A stretch of 54,786 nt of DNA from an uncultured Pelagibacteraceae bacterium (GCA_902551445.1 CACDDB010000003.1:1-54786); one strand, 5' to 3'; shown: positions 27,177 through 36,450, counted from the stretch's first letter. The notes: generated from the sequence alone by a model not told the origin. A program made the numbers and translations.

Positions 27177-27875
27177 TAAATTTTTTGCTCTTTCTTTGTC
27201 CAAATATTTTGCATTTACTAACTTTTTTTTTTCGAAATTTAATGCTAAAGGATTTCCAGTAGGGATTTCTAGTTGTGAAATTTTAGAATCGTCGATTTTA
27301 AATAAATATTTGCACAGTGAACGAATAGAATTTCCATGAGCAGCAATAATTATATTTTTATTAATTAAAGGACTTATATTTTTTTCGTAATATGGCACTA
27401 CTCTTTCAAAGGTATCTTTCAGGGACTCAGTATCAGGAATCATATTTTTAGGTATATCTTTATATGCCTCAATATTTAAAGGATGATAAGGATTTTTTTT
27501 ATTTAGTGGTTCGGGAGCGATATTCCACGATCTTCTAAATTCATGAACTTTTTTTTCACCCAAAGTTTTTTTCATTTCCTCTTTATTTAAACCAGTTAAA
27601 GATCCATAATTTCTTTCATTTAATTGCCAAGCCCTTGTAACACTATCATTTTTTATTCTTAGAGTATTTAAAATTAAGCTTAATGTTTCGAAAGCTCTTT
27701 TTTGATAAGAACAAAAAAAATGATCAAAATTTAAATTCAAATTTTTTATTAACTCTCCAGCTTTGCAAGCTTCTAATTTTCCTTGTGGAGTTAATTCAAC
27801 ATCAACCCATCCGGTAAACCTTTTTTGTAAGTTCCACTCGCTTTGACCATGACGAACTAAAATTAAATGACTCAT
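27165..27875 (-). CDS. gpmA: 2,3-bisphosphoglycerate-dependent phosphoglycerate mutase
   Basis: 236-residue dPGM interconverting 3- and 2-phosphoglycerate in glycolysis/gluconeogenesis. The phospho-acceptor His9 is in LILVRHGQSEWN, followed by RFTGWVDVELTPQG, LNERNYGSLTGLNK and the second active-site histidine in IIAAHGNSIRSL. Length and motifs match the cofactor-dependent class and not the small broad-specificity phosphatases. It has its own short divergent gap (26 bp) with the VanZ-like gene. Confidence 0.94.
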   Translation of the reverse strand: MSHLILVRHGQSEWNLQKRFTGWVDVELTPQGKLEACKAGELIKNLNLNFDHFFCSYQKRAFETLSLILNTLRIKNDSVTRAWQLNERNYGSLTGLNKEEMKKTLGEKKVHEFRRSWNIAPEPLNKKNPYHPLNIEAYKDIPKNMIPDTESLKDTFERVVPYYEKNISPLINKNIIIAAHGNSIRSLCKYLFKIDDSKISQLEIPTGNPLALNFEKKKLVNAKYLDKERAKNLLIF

Positions 27876-27901
27876 AAATAATTTTTTAATATAAGATAAT
27901 T

Positions 27902-28279
27902 ATGCAAAAGACAAAAATACTATTTAATATTATTAATACAATTTTTATTGTTTTATATGTATATCCAGGGAGTATTTTGGGCTTTCTAATTTATGGAGAA
28001 TTTCAAAAACAACCACAAATTACCCAAGATTTTTTATTAATATCATCAAATCACATATATGCATTTTTTGTGCTGTCATTTATAGGATTATTTGCTTATT
28101 ACAAAAGCAAAAAAAAACTTATTATTACTTATTTAATATTAAGCTCTGTAATTCTTGAGGTTTTACATTTAGTGATACCAAACAGATCATTTCAATATAG
28201 TGACTTGTTTGGTAATATTGTTGGAGTTTTAATGTCAATTTTATTATTTAATATATTTAATTTTTGGAGAAAAAGATGA
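27902..28279 (+). CDS. VanZ-like small membrane protein
   Basis: 125 residues with four predicted membrane segments. The C-terminal half, SSVILEVLHLVIPNRSFQYSDLFGNIVG, carries the polar residues (E, P-R, D, N-G) typical of the VanZ-like family. Function is not established for most members; the family name comes from a glycopeptide-resistance accessory protein. The stop codon overlaps the ATG of the ATPase zeta gene by 4 bp. Confidence 0.72.
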   Translation: MQKTKILFNIINTIFIVLYVYPGSILGFLIYGEFQKQPQITQDFLLISSNHIYAFFVLSFIGLFAYYKSKKKLIITYLILSSVILEVLHLVIPNRSFQYSDLFGNIVGVLMSILLFNIFNFWRKR

Positions 28280-28584
28280 GCACATTTGACGAAAGAGAAA
28301 AAAGTTTTGAGAAAAAATTTGCCCATGATGAAGAATTACAATTTAAAGTTAGTGCACGAAGAAACAAATATATTGGTCAATGGGTTTCACAAATTTTAGG
28401 CTATAATCCTGATCAAGAAAAAGATTACATACAAGCAGTTATAAAGGCAGACTTTGCTGAGGCAGGTGATGAAGATGTTTTTAGAAAAGTAAAGGCAGAT
28501 CTAAAAGATCATAACATTTCAGATGAAGATGTTAGAAAAAAAATGGATGAGCTTAATGAAAAAGCTAAGTCTGAATTTAAGTAG
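28276..28584 (+). CDS. F1-ATPase zeta subunit (DUF1476)
   Basis: 102 residues. The start MSTFDEREKSFEKKFAHDEE and WVSQILGY are the signature of DUF1476, identified in Paracoccus as the alphaproteobacterial zeta inhibitor of F1-ATPase hydrolysis; the N-terminal segment inserts into the F1 catalytic interface. I start it at ATG 28276, with GGAG ten bases upstream inside the VanZ-like gene, and not at the in-frame TTG four codons earlier. It is far from any ATP synthase gene in this window. The inhibitory role here is by family. Confidence 0.9.
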   Translation: MSTFDEREKSFEKKFAHDEELQFKVSARRNKYIGQWVSQILGYNPDQEKDYIQAVIKADFAEAGDEDVFRKVKADLKDHNISDEDVRKKMDELNEKAKSEFK

Positions 28585-29077
28585 CCTAATAATTATAATT
28601 TTTTTTTATATTTCCTTTTCTTATAGTGATGAAAATAATACCATCAAAGGAAAAGCTATTGTCTTGGATGGAGATACAATAAAGATCAAAGGTGAAAAAA
28701 TTCGTTTTGGAGGCATAGATGCTCCAGAAAGTTATTATAGGGGTAAAAAACAGACTTGCATTGATGATAATAAAGAAGTTTTTTGTGGACAAATCTCCAA
28801 AGATAAGTTGATAGAAAAAATAGAAAATAATTCTCTAAATTGTAAAATTCAAAAAAAAAAAGACAGATACAAAAGATCAGTAGGTGAGTGTTTTTTAAAA
28901 GATGAAAGCTTGTCTGTTTTTATGGTAAGAAATGGTTATGCTTTTGATTGGCCCTATTATTCAGAAGGAAAATTTGCAAACGATCAAGAATATGCAAAGA
29001 TGAACAGCTTAGGTTTTTGGAATATGAAGTTTGAATACCCATGGGAATGGAAAAAAAAAGTTAGAGAAAAAAAATGA
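28556..29077 (+). CDS. Secreted thermonuclease-like (SNase) protein
   Basis: About 173 residues from ATG 28556, which gives a clean signal peptide (MKKLSLNLSSLIIIIFFYIS) cut near SYS-DEN. The SNase fold shows VLDGDTIKIKGEKIRFGGIDAPE, matching the metal aspartates, catalytic arginine and glutamate, and DRYKRSVGEC for the second arginine; GYAFDWPYYS is typical of the C-terminus. It should be a periplasmic or secreted nuclease. Three earlier in-frame Met codons lie inside the zeta gene and would precede the signal peptide. It overlaps the next lipoprotein gene by 4 bp. Confidence 0.88.
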   Translation: MKKLSLNLSSLIIIIFFYISFSYSDENNTIKGKAIVLDGDTIKIKGEKIRFGGIDAPESYYRGKKQTCIDDNKEVFCGQISKDKLIEKIENNSLNCKIQKKKDRYKRSVGECFLKDESLSVFMVRNGYAFDWPYYSEGKFANDQEYAKMNSLGFWNMKFEYPWEWKKKVREKK

Positions 29078-29661
29078 AAAAATTATTATTAATATTTTTT
29101 TTATTTATATCTGCTTGTTCTTCTGTTCCTAAAAATACTGCTGATGGTTGTTCAATATTTTCCGAAAGATATCTTTGGTATAAATATGCAAAGAAAACTG
29201 AGCGAAAATGGGGAACACCAATTTATATTCAATTAGCAATTATAAAAATGGAATCAGATTTTGATTGGTTGGCAAAACCCAAAAGACAGAAAATATTTAA
29301 AGTAATACCCTACAAAAGGCCTTCAAGTTCTTTTGGATATTCACAAGCTGTTAAAGGTACATGGAGACAATATAAAAAAGAAACTGGTAATAAATTAGCA
29401 ACAAGAACAAGGTTTAAAGATAGTGTTGACTTTATTGGATGGTATACAAATAAAACTGAAAAATTATTAAAAATTTCAAAGAAGGATGCTTTCAGGCAAT
29501 ATATTGCCTATCATGAAGGTTGGGGAAATTATAAAAATTATAAAAGTAATCAAAAAGTAATTTTATTAGCTAAAAAAGTTCAAAATCAATCAAACAAATA
29601 TAAGAAACAACTTAATAGATGCAGTAGTTCTTTAAACAGAAAAAAATATATTATTTTTTAA
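29074..29661 (+). CDS. Lipoprotein with lytic-transglycosylase-like (SLT) domain
   Basis: 195 residues. The signal sequence MKKLLLIFFLFISAC ends in a lipobox, so Cys15 should be lipidated. The segment IQLAIIKMESDFDW supplies the glutamate expected of SLT-type enzymes, followed by SSSFGYSQAVKGTWRQY and IAYHEGWGNY, both common in the lysozyme-like fold. It probably cleaves peptidoglycan glycan strands, though a structural role cannot be excluded. Last of the VanZ/zeta/nuclease run; its stop shares TTAA with the convergent RND pump gene. Confidence 0.78.
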   Translation: MKKLLLIFFLFISACSSVPKNTADGCSIFSERYLWYKYAKKTERKWGTPIYIQLAIIKMESDFDWLAKPKRQKIFKVIPYKRPSSSFGYSQAVKGTWRQYKKETGNKLATRTRFKDSVDFIGWYTNKTEKLLKISKKDAFRQYIAYHEGWGNYKNYKSNQKVILLAKKVQNQSNKYKKQLNRCSSSLNRKKYIIF

Positions 29662-32600
29662 TGGAGTTGTTTTTTTAACTCAATATCAACAGCATCAATT
29701 CTTTTTGTATTTTTTGTGAGTGCTAAATACATTGTTGGAGTAACATACAGTGTGAAGAATGTTGAAATTATCATTCCACCTAATATCGTCGCTCCTACTG
29801 CAAGCCTTGATCCTTCACCAGCTCCTGGACCAATATTTCCAATTACCAAAGGCATCATTGCAATCATAGTACTAAGAGATGTCATAATTATAGGCCTAAA
29901 TCTCAGATCACATGCTTCTTTGACTGAACTTTCAATACTTTTTCCAGCGGCTCTTAATTGGTTAGCGTAGTCCACAATTAAAATGCTATTTTTTGTTGAA
30001 ATTCCAATAAGAATTACAAGAGCTATTTGTGAAAAAATATTTATCGATGTATTCAAAAATAAAATAAATACCAATCCGCCAAATACAGCTAATGGAACTG
30101 TTAGTATAATGACAAAAGGGTGTACAAATGAATTAAATGTTGCTGCCATTACTAGATAAGCTGTCAAAAGAGCTAATGCAAAAATAATATATAGCTCATT
30201 ACTAGTTTCTTTTAATTCTTCTGATTTTCCTTTCCATGTAATTTGTTTTTCTGGCGCAACTTTAGACATGGTTTGTTCTAAATATTTAATTGCTTCAGAT
30301 AATGTGTAAGCTTCGCTTATATTAGCAGATATTGTAACAGCTCTTTGTCTATTATATCTGGATAGCTTGTTTGCAGATCCTTCTTCTTTAAAGTCAACTA
30401 AGTTTATTAATGAAATTAATTTTCCACTAGTTTCAGATCTTACAAATATTTTTCCAAGACTTTCTTTATCTTTCCTATCCTCTATATATTGCTGAAGAAT
30501 AATTGGATACTCTTTTCCTAATTTATTAAATTTTGTTACAGTTTTACCACCGTAAAGGGTTTCTAGGGTTTGGCCGATAGTTTGAGTGGATATTCCTAAA
30601 TCTTTAGCTTTGTTTTTATTAATAATTAATTTTACTTCTGGCTTATTTCTTGAAAAATCAGATTCTATTCTAGATAAATTTTTATTTTTTCTTAACATTC
30701 TAATCACATTTTTTTGTACTTCTTCTAATTCTTTATAAGTAGTTCCCAATATTACCATTTGAACCGGCTTATTGTAATTTGAAACTCTTATTGATTGAGG
30801 TGATATAGGAAAAGCTACTGTTTGAGGCACAGTTACTATTTTTCCAATTGCTTGCCTCATAATTGTTTGAGAATTTTGTTTTCTATTTTTCCAACTATCT
30901 AAAAGTGAAATAATTAGAAAACTATTTTCTGAACCAAATCCTGGCACTATCATTAAAAATTTTTTGTAAGGACTGTCTTCAGATTGTAAAAGTGGAACAA
31001 GTCTTTTTTCTACATCCTCTGCTCTTTTTTGAGTATACTGAAAGGAACTTCCTTCATCTGTAAAACCAATAACTAAATAAGCCCCTCTATCTTCAAGTGG
31101 CAAAAGTTCTTTTTTGGTAAAGTTATATAATAAACCAGATCCCACAATCGTTAAAATTATAAACACAATGATTGTTTTCTTTTTATCCAACCAAAATTTA
31201 AGTGTATCCTGGTAAAAGTTTGAAAACCCTTTAAAAAATCTATCAAATTTTACTACAATGAAATTTGTTTTTGTTTTTTTATTTAAAAATTTACTTCCTA
31301 ACATTGGTGATAGAGTTAGAGCAACAAAAGAAGAAATTGCAATTGCAAATGACAAAGCAATAGCCGTTTCTCTAAATAAAGTTCCAGCTATTCCCTCTAT
31401 GAAAATTAGAGGAAGAAATACTGCAACTAAAATCAAAGTAGTAGCAATAATTGCAAAAGTTATTTGTTTTGAACCTTTGTAAGCAGCGACTAGAGACGAT
31501 TCTCCATTTTCAATTCTTCTATATATTGCATCAGTCATTATAACAGAGTCATCCGTTATTATTCCTATTGCCAATATGAAACTTAATAAAACAAATATAT
31601 TTATAGATAAGTCAAACAAATAGATTCCTAAAAAAGTTGCAATTAAACTTACCGGCAAAGCTATTGCTGGAACTATTACTGCTTTAAGATTTCCTAAAAA
31701 TAGATAGATGATTGTCACAACTAAAATAAAAGCAATAATTAATGTTTTGTATACTTCGTTAATAGCAGCACCAATATATGTCGCTCTATTAAAGGCTATT
31801 TCTAGATTTAAGCCTTCTGGCAAATTTTTTTTTACTTCTTTTACTTTTTTATTTATTTCCTTCGAAAGTTCTACAGTTGATGCTCCACTTCTAGCATAAA
31901 TACCTATGCCTACAGTTTTCAGATTGAGAGCATTTTTACTTTGTGCTCTAAATAAAGCTTTTTCTGAAACTGGCCCATATTCAATTTCAGCAACATCTGC
32001 CAGTCTTACTAAACTACCTTTATTTTTTTTTATTGGTAATTGCTTTAACTTTTCCAAATCATCATATGATTTATCTAAATTAATTGTTAAATCGATGTTA
32101 TTTGACTCAAGTGTTCCAGCAGGTAAACTTATATTTTCGTTTCTAAGTGAATTTTCTACTTCTTGAATAGTTAAATTATTTGCAGCTAGTTTAATTGGAT
32201 TGATCCAAACTCTTACACTCAATTCTCTTAATCCTCCAACTCTAATTCTTCCAACATTTTTTACACTAGAAAATTGGTCTACAAGATATCTCTCAGCGTA
32301 ATCTCCAAGCTCTAAATCACTCCAAGTAGATGATGATAAAGCTAACCACATTGTAGTTGTGAAACCTGCTGCTTGTTTTAATATTTGAGGGGGATTTGAT
32401 TCAGATGGTAAACTATCTACTATTCTTGCAACTCTTTCTCTAATATCATTCGCAGCATCGTCTAAATCTATGTCTGTATCAAATTCAATATTTATAGTAC
32501 TTTTTCCATTCTCAGATTTTGAGTCAATATTTTTGATACCTTCGGCTCCACCAATTACATCTTCAATAACTTGTGTTACTTCCTCATCTATTATGGGTGC

Positions 32601-32768
32601 TGATGCTGATTTATAGTCTACTTTAACTTGTACAACAGGCGGCTGCAAACCCGAAGGAAGTTCTCTTACAGGTAATTTCCAAAATACAAAAATACCAAAA
32701 ACAATTAAAATTAGAGAAAATACCCAAGCAACTACTGGTCTTCTTATACTGACGTCGGTTATATACAT
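29658..32768 (-). CDS. RND efflux pump, inner-membrane subunit (HAE1/AcrB-like)
   Basis: 1036-residue proton-driven pump. Start MYITDVSIRRPVVAWVFSLILIVFG is typical. The proton-relay aspartate pair is in ILAIGIITDDSVIMTDA (TM4) and the partner lysine in IGISTKNSILIVDYANQLR (TM10), so transport chemistry looks intact. Two periplasmic porter regions lie between TM1-2 and TM7-8. The substrate is unknown; the family exports drugs, bile salts, lipids or metals, and this one lacks heavy-metal (CzcA) features by eye. It follows its adaptor by 3 bp; no outer-membrane TolC is in the window. Confidence 0.93.
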   Translation of the reverse strand: MYITDVSIRRPVVAWVFSLILIVFGIFVFWKLPVRELPSGLQPPVVQVKVDYKSASAPIIDEEVTQVIEDVIGGAEGIKNIDSKSENGKSTINIEFDTDIDLDDAANDIRERVARIVDSLPSESNPPQILKQAAGFTTTMWLALSSSTWSDLELGDYAERYLVDQFSSVKNVGRIRVGGLRELSVRVWINPIKLAANNLTIQEVENSLRNENISLPAGTLESNNIDLTINLDKSYDDLEKLKQLPIKKNKGSLVRLADVAEIEYGPVSEKALFRAQSKNALNLKTVGIGIYARSGASTVELSKEINKKVKEVKKNLPEGLNLEIAFNRATYIGAAINEVYKTLIIAFILVVTIIYLFLGNLKAVIVPAIALPVSLIATFLGIYLFDLSINIFVLLSFILAIGIITDDSVIMTDAIYRRIENGESSLVAAYKGSKQITFAIIATTLILVAVFLPLIFIEGIAGTLFRETAIALSFAIAISSFVALTLSPMLGSKFLNKKTKTNFIVVKFDRFFKGFSNFYQDTLKFWLDKKKTIIVFIILTIVGSGLLYNFTKKELLPLEDRGAYLVIGFTDEGSSFQYTQKRAEDVEKRLVPLLQSEDSPYKKFLMIVPGFGSENSFLIISLLDSWKNRKQNSQTIMRQAIGKIVTVPQTVAFPISPQSIRVSNYNKPVQMVILGTTYKELEEVQKNVIRMLRKNKNLSRIESDFSRNKPEVKLIINKNKAKDLGISTQTIGQTLETLYGGKTVTKFNKLGKEYPIILQQYIEDRKDKESLGKIFVRSETSGKLISLINLVDFKEEGSANKLSRYNRQRAVTISANISEAYTLSEAIKYLEQTMSKVAPEKQITWKGKSEELKETSNELYIIFALALLTAYLVMAATFNSFVHPFVIILTVPLAVFGGLVFILFLNTSINIFSQIALVILIGISTKNSILIVDYANQLRAAGKSIESSVKEACDLRFRPIIMTSLSTMIAMMPLVIGNIGPGAGEGSRLAVGATILGGMIISTFFTLYVTPTMYLALTKNTKRIDAVDIELKKQLH

Positions 32769-32771
32769 TTT

Positions 32772-33641
32772 TTAATTTTTTATAGGTTTGATTTTACCTC
32801 TAGGTCTTACTTTTTTTAGACCTTCTGCAACGATTAAATCTCCTTCAGCTAAACCTGAAATAACTTCAACCTCCCCTTTATTTCTTAAGCCAAAGGTAAT
32901 TTCTGTTTTGTTGGCAACATTATCTTTTGATATTTTATATACATAAGCCTTGTTTCCTTCTAACATTATACTTGTATCAGGAATACTAAGAGAATTTCTT
33001 TGATTATAATTCACAGTTACTTCTAATAAAGACCCTGGGACTAATTCAAAATTTTTGTTTTCAATTTTAACTCTTGTTAGAAGACTTCTGGTTTCTGCAT
33101 TAATTCTACTTGATACTCCATCTACTTTACCTTTGTAAATTTTATTTTTATATCCTGAAAATTTAGCTTCTATAGGCAAGCCATTTTTTATTACAGAAGC
33201 AAAATTTTCTGGTATTTTAAGATCACAGTAAATCACTGAGCTATTATCTAAAGTTATTATTATAGAATTTTCAGATCCCAGGACGTCTTCTGATAAGCCT
33301 CTTTTTCCAACTATTCCATCGAAAGGAGCAATTATACTTCTTTCTTTTAATTTAACAATTTCTTCACCTTTTTTTACAAATTTTTTAAGGTTTAGATCTT
33401 CTAAAAGTTCATTTTTTTTTATTCTAAAAGATTGAGTTTTTTTTGGAATAGCAGTTCCAAAACTTTCAATTTTTTCTGAAAATTGACCCTGGGTTACTTC
33501 AGTAACTATAATTCCAGGGGGAGGTCTTTTTCCAAATTTTTTTTGAAAATGTTGTCCAATCATTGTTCTTGCAACAATGACACTTGTAATAACAAGAAAA
33601 AAAATAATTATTATTGTAGTAATTTTAGTTGATCTTTTCAT
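32772..33641 (-). CDS. RND periplasmic adaptor, unusually short
   Basis: 289-residue membrane-fusion protein with an N-terminal anchor (about residues 8-26). The two lipoyl half-motifs are directly joined: KKGEEIVKLKE (about 90-100) runs straight into RSIIAPFDGIVGKRG (101-115). In usual adaptors an alpha-hairpin of tens of residues separates these. Beta-barrel and membrane-proximal parts follow (VDGVSSRINAETRSLLTRV, LVPGSLLEV, VISGLAEGDLIVAEGLKKVRPG-like end). It therefore seems to lack the element that docks on TolC. The reading frame is intact, so this is not an obvious truncation. Confidence 0.88.
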   Translation of the reverse strand: MKRSTKITTIIIIFFLVITSVIVARTMIGQHFQKKFGKRPPPGIIVTEVTQGQFSEKIESFGTAIPKKTQSFRIKKNELLEDLNLKKFVKKGEEIVKLKERSIIAPFDGIVGKRGLSEDVLGSENSIIITLDNSSVIYCDLKIPENFASVIKNGLPIEAKFSGYKNKIYKGKVDGVSSRINAETRSLLTRVKIENKNFELVPGSLLEVTVNYNQRNSLSIPDTSIMLEGNKAYVYKISKDNVANKTEITFGLRNKGEVEVISGLAEGDLIVAEGLKKVRPRGKIKPIKN

Positions 33642-33643
33642 AA

Positions 33644-34462
33644 TTAAATTATCTTACCGTATTCTACCCAAGAACCATCATAAATTTTTGGATCATATTT
33701 ATTATTAATTAAGGAATAAGCAAGCGCTAAAACTGCTGCTGTAACACCAGAACCACATGAGAAGACTATGTCTGTAGGCATTTTATCTTCAATTATATTA
33801 TTAAATTTTTTTAAAATTTCTTCCTTATTTTTAAAAGTGTGGTCTTCATTTATTAATTTTCCATATGGCAAACATAAAGAATTTGGAATTGAGCCACTTC
33901 TTACACCTTTCCTTGGTTCTTTTTCTTTTCCCTCAAATCTATTTTTACTTCTGGCATCTACTACTTTGAATTTTTGGTTTATAATATTTTGATCTATTTG
34001 TTTTTTATTTTTTACTAATTCTTTTCTTTCTTTAGCAACATATTTTGAGACTTTAACTTGACTTATGGAATTAGTTGTGGGTCGGTAATCTAATTTCCAT
34101 TTCTTCAAGCCTCCGTCAAGTACATTAACAAGATCTGGATTATGACCGAAATAAATAAAACTATACCAACACCTACACGAACTTATAACATCTGAATTAT
34201 CATATATGACTATTCTATCATCATTTGAAATACCCATTGATGATACTATTTGTTCCCAATAATTTTTATTTGGTAACATATGAGGTAAATCAGAGCTTTG
34301 ATCTGAATTTTTGTCTAAATCAAAAAAAATTGCATTTTCGATATGTTCACTTATGTATTCATTATAAGAATTTCTTTTTAGATTAGGCATATGCCATGAA
34401 CAATCTAAAATTTTTAAATTGTTCATATTATTTGCTAACCATTCTGTTGAAACTAGTGACAT
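33644..34462 (-). CDS. sseA: 3-mercaptopyruvate sulfurtransferase
   Basis: 272-residue tandem rhodanese protein. The first, inactive-type domain carries LDCSWHMP and DRIVIYDNSD; the second carries VVDARSKNRFEG and the active-site loop VFSCGSGVTAAVLAL. The CGSGVTA loop is the mercaptopyruvate-type sequence and differs from the CRKGVT of thiosulfate sulfurtransferases. It moves sulfur from 3-mercaptopyruvate to thiol acceptors. It follows msrA with a 1-bp overlap, so the two may share a sulfur or redox-stress role. Confidence 0.9.
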   Translation of the reverse strand: MSLVSTEWLANNMNNLKILDCSWHMPNLKRNSYNEYISEHIENAIFFDLDKNSDQSSDLPHMLPNKNYWEQIVSSMGISNDDRIVIYDNSDVISSCRCWYSFIYFGHNPDLVNVLDGGLKKWKLDYRPTTNSISQVKVSKYVAKERKELVKNKKQIDQNIINQKFKVVDARSKNRFEGKEKEPRKGVRSGSIPNSLCLPYGKLINEDHTFKNKEEILKKFNNIIEDKMPTDIVFSCGSGVTAAVLALAYSLINNKYDPKIYDGSWVEYGKII

Positions 34463-34908
34463 TAAAATTTTTTTTCCAAATATTTTTGATGATATTCTTC
34501 TGCTTTACAATAATTTTTTAATTCAGATATTTTTGTAACTATTTTATTGTTAAATTTTTTATTATTTTTTTTTAAAATACTTTCGGCAATTAATTTTTGA
34601 CTATTGTTAGAGTAAAATATTTCACTTCTGTACTGAGATCCCACATCTGGGCCTTGTCTATCAATTGTGGTTGGATCATGTATTTCAAAAAAATAATTTA
34701 ATATATCTTCGTAGGATATTTTTGAGCTATCAAATTCTATTTTTACAACTTCAGCATGATTAGTTTTTCCTGTACATACTTCTTCATAACTTACATTCGC
34801 TTTGTTACCTCCGCAGTAACCTACCTCTGTCTTAATTATACCATTTAATTTATTAAATTTAATTTCTGGTCCCCAAAAACATCCAAGTGCTAAAGTTGCT
34901 ATTTCCAT
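34462..34908 (-). CDS. msrA: Peptide methionine sulfoxide reductase A
   Basis: 148-residue MsrA reducing S-sulfoxides of methionine in proteins. The catalytic cysteine is in LALGCFWGPE (about residues 6-15); VGYCGGNKANVSYEEVCTGKTNHAEVV and HDPTTIDRQGPDVGSQYRSEIFY are conserved. A C-terminal Cys in KNYCKAEEYHQKYL may serve as the resolving cysteine. It is short for the family, having almost no N-terminal extension. Divergent from the EamA transporter across 34 bp. Confidence 0.94.
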   Translation of the reverse strand: MEIATLALGCFWGPEIKFNKLNGIIKTEVGYCGGNKANVSYEEVCTGKTNHAEVVKIEFDSSKISYEDILNYFFEIHDPTTIDRQGPDVGSQYRSEIFYSNNSQKLIAESILKKNNKKFNNKIVTKISELKNYCKAEEYHQKYLEKKF

Positions 34909-34942
34909 TGATTATTGTTTAATTTAATTTAAAGTTATTCTT

Positions 34943-35824
34943 ATGTTATCTAAAAATCAATTGGGTTTTTTGTACATGTTTTTATCAATATGTGCATTTT
35001 CTGTAATGGACATAATTGTAAAATGGTCACACAGCTATCCTGTGGGGGAAGTTTTATTTTTTAGAGGTTTTTTTGGGATGATTGTAATTTTTTTTATTAT
35101 ACCAAGAGACAGATATTTAAATTTTTACAAAACAAATAGACCTTTTTTGCATTTAAAAAGATGTGCTTCAGGATTGATTGCAATAGTTGCAATTTTTATA
35201 GCTTTGAGAAAACTTCCATTAGCAACTGTAGTGAGTATTACTTTTGCAGCACCAATCTTTACTACAATTATGTCTATTTTTTTTTTAAGTGAAAAAGTTG
35301 GTTTTTATAGATGGTTGGCTGTTATAGTAGGATTTATTGGTATTCTAATTATTTCAGAACCTGGATTTAATTCACTTAATGTCTATTATATATATCCTAT
35401 AATTTTCTGTTTAGGCCTATCATATGTTGCAATAGCAATAAAACAACTATCATCAACCGAGCCTGTTTGGTTAATAGGACTATATTTTTCTTTTTCTATA
35501 TTAGTTATGAGTTTATTTACCATACCCCAAGGCTGGATACTTCCTAATTTAAAAGATTTATTTCTCTTATCAATGGTAGGAATTTTGGGAGGTCTTGCTA
35601 ATCTTTGGCTAACACAATCTTATAAATACTCAGATGTTTCTCTTGTTACGCCTTTAAAGTATTTGGCACTTCTTTTTGCGATATTTTTTGGATACATATT
35701 TTGGTCTGAAATACCTAATTCTAAAACATTGTTCGGGGCAATATTGGTTATTATCTCATCAATAATTATTTTTAGAAGAGAAATTTACCATAAAAAACAA
35801 GTTTCTATTACAAGACATGAGTAG
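34943..35824 (+). CDS. EamA/DMT-family transporter
   Basis: 293-residue inner-membrane protein with about ten hydrophobic segments arranged as two EamA repeats. FRGFFGMIVIFFIIPRDR, LPLATVVSITFAAPIFTTIMS and SDVSLVTPLKYLALLFAIFFGYIFWSE fit drug/metabolite exporters of the S-adenosylmethionine/RhaT-like branch. Substrate unknown. It overlaps the downstream glycosylase gene by 8 bp. Confidence 0.85.
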   Translation: MLSKNQLGFLYMFLSICAFSVMDIIVKWSHSYPVGEVLFFRGFFGMIVIFFIIPRDRYLNFYKTNRPFLHLKRCASGLIAIVAIFIALRKLPLATVVSITFAAPIFTTIMSIFFLSEKVGFYRWLAVIVGFIGILIISEPGFNSLNVYYIYPIIFCLGLSYVAIAIKQLSSTEPVWLIGLYFSFSILVMSLFTIPQGWILPNLKDLFLLSMVGILGGLANLWLTQSYKYSDVSLVTPLKYLALLFAIFFGYIFWSEIPNSKTLFGAILVIISSIIIFRREIYHKKQVSITRHE

Positions 35825-36443
35825 ACCACCAAAATATTGGAAAAAAGCTAAAAAACTATTATCTAGAAAAGATCCAGTATTAAAAAAAATTATTAAAAAA
35901 TATAGCACAGGATATTTAAGAACTAGAAATGATCCCTTTTTTTCACTGTGTAGAACAATAATAGGTCAACAAATTTCTACAAAGGCAGCAGATTCTATTT
36001 GGCTAAAATTTGAAAAAAAATGCAAAAAAAAAATAATACCTAGCGAAATCTTAAAGTTAACCCATAGAGATTTAAAAAGCGTGGGTTTATCTCGCCAAAA
36101 AGCAAGATATATTAAAAATATAGCTAAAAGTTTTAAAAATAAATCTTTTAATATAAAAGATCTAAAAAAAATGGATGATGAATTGGCAATCAATTATATT
36201 ACAAGATTAAAGGGTTTAGGTGTATGGAGTGCTCAGATGTTTTTAATGTTTAATCTAAATAGGCCCGATATATTTCCAACTAAGGATATAGGTTTAATTA
36301 GGGCAATATCAATAAATTACAAAAAGTCATACCCTCCAAGTAAAAAATTTCTAAATCAGATTTCTACTTTGCATTTCGGATATAGGAGTGTTTTTACCTG
36401 GTATATGTGGAGAAGTATTGATCCAGTTGATGTGGAATATTAA
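35817..36443 (+). CDS. DNA-3-methyladenine glycosylase (AlkA-type HhH-GPD)
   Basis: 208-residue base-excision glycosylase. The domain shows IIGQQISTKAADSIWLKF, SRQKARYIKNIA, the helix-hairpin-helix YITRLKGLGVWSAQMFLM and the catalytic aspartate in DIFPTKDIGL. No iron-sulfur cysteines are seen, in line with the AlkA class and unlike MutY/Nth. It removes alkylated purines. The N-terminal TATA-box-like domain of E. coli AlkA is missing, so this is the short form. Separated by 7 bp from the convergent glycosyltransferase. Confidence 0.88.
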   Translation: MSRPPKYWKKAKKLLSRKDPVLKKIIKKYSTGYLRTRNDPFFSLCRTIIGQQISTKAADSIWLKFEKKCKKKIIPSEILKLTHRDLKSVGLSRQKARYIKNIAKSFKNKSFNIKDLKKMDDELAINYITRLKGLGVWSAQMFLMFNLNRPDIFPTKDIGLIRAISINYKKSYPPSKKFLNQISTLHFGYRSVFTWYMWRSIDPVDVEY

Positions 36444-36450
36444 TAAACAA

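Noticed and set aside
28523-28555. Upstream Met codons as the start of the SNase gene
   Set aside because: They would put about ten charged residues before the signal peptide; ATG 28556 gives a standard signal sequence.
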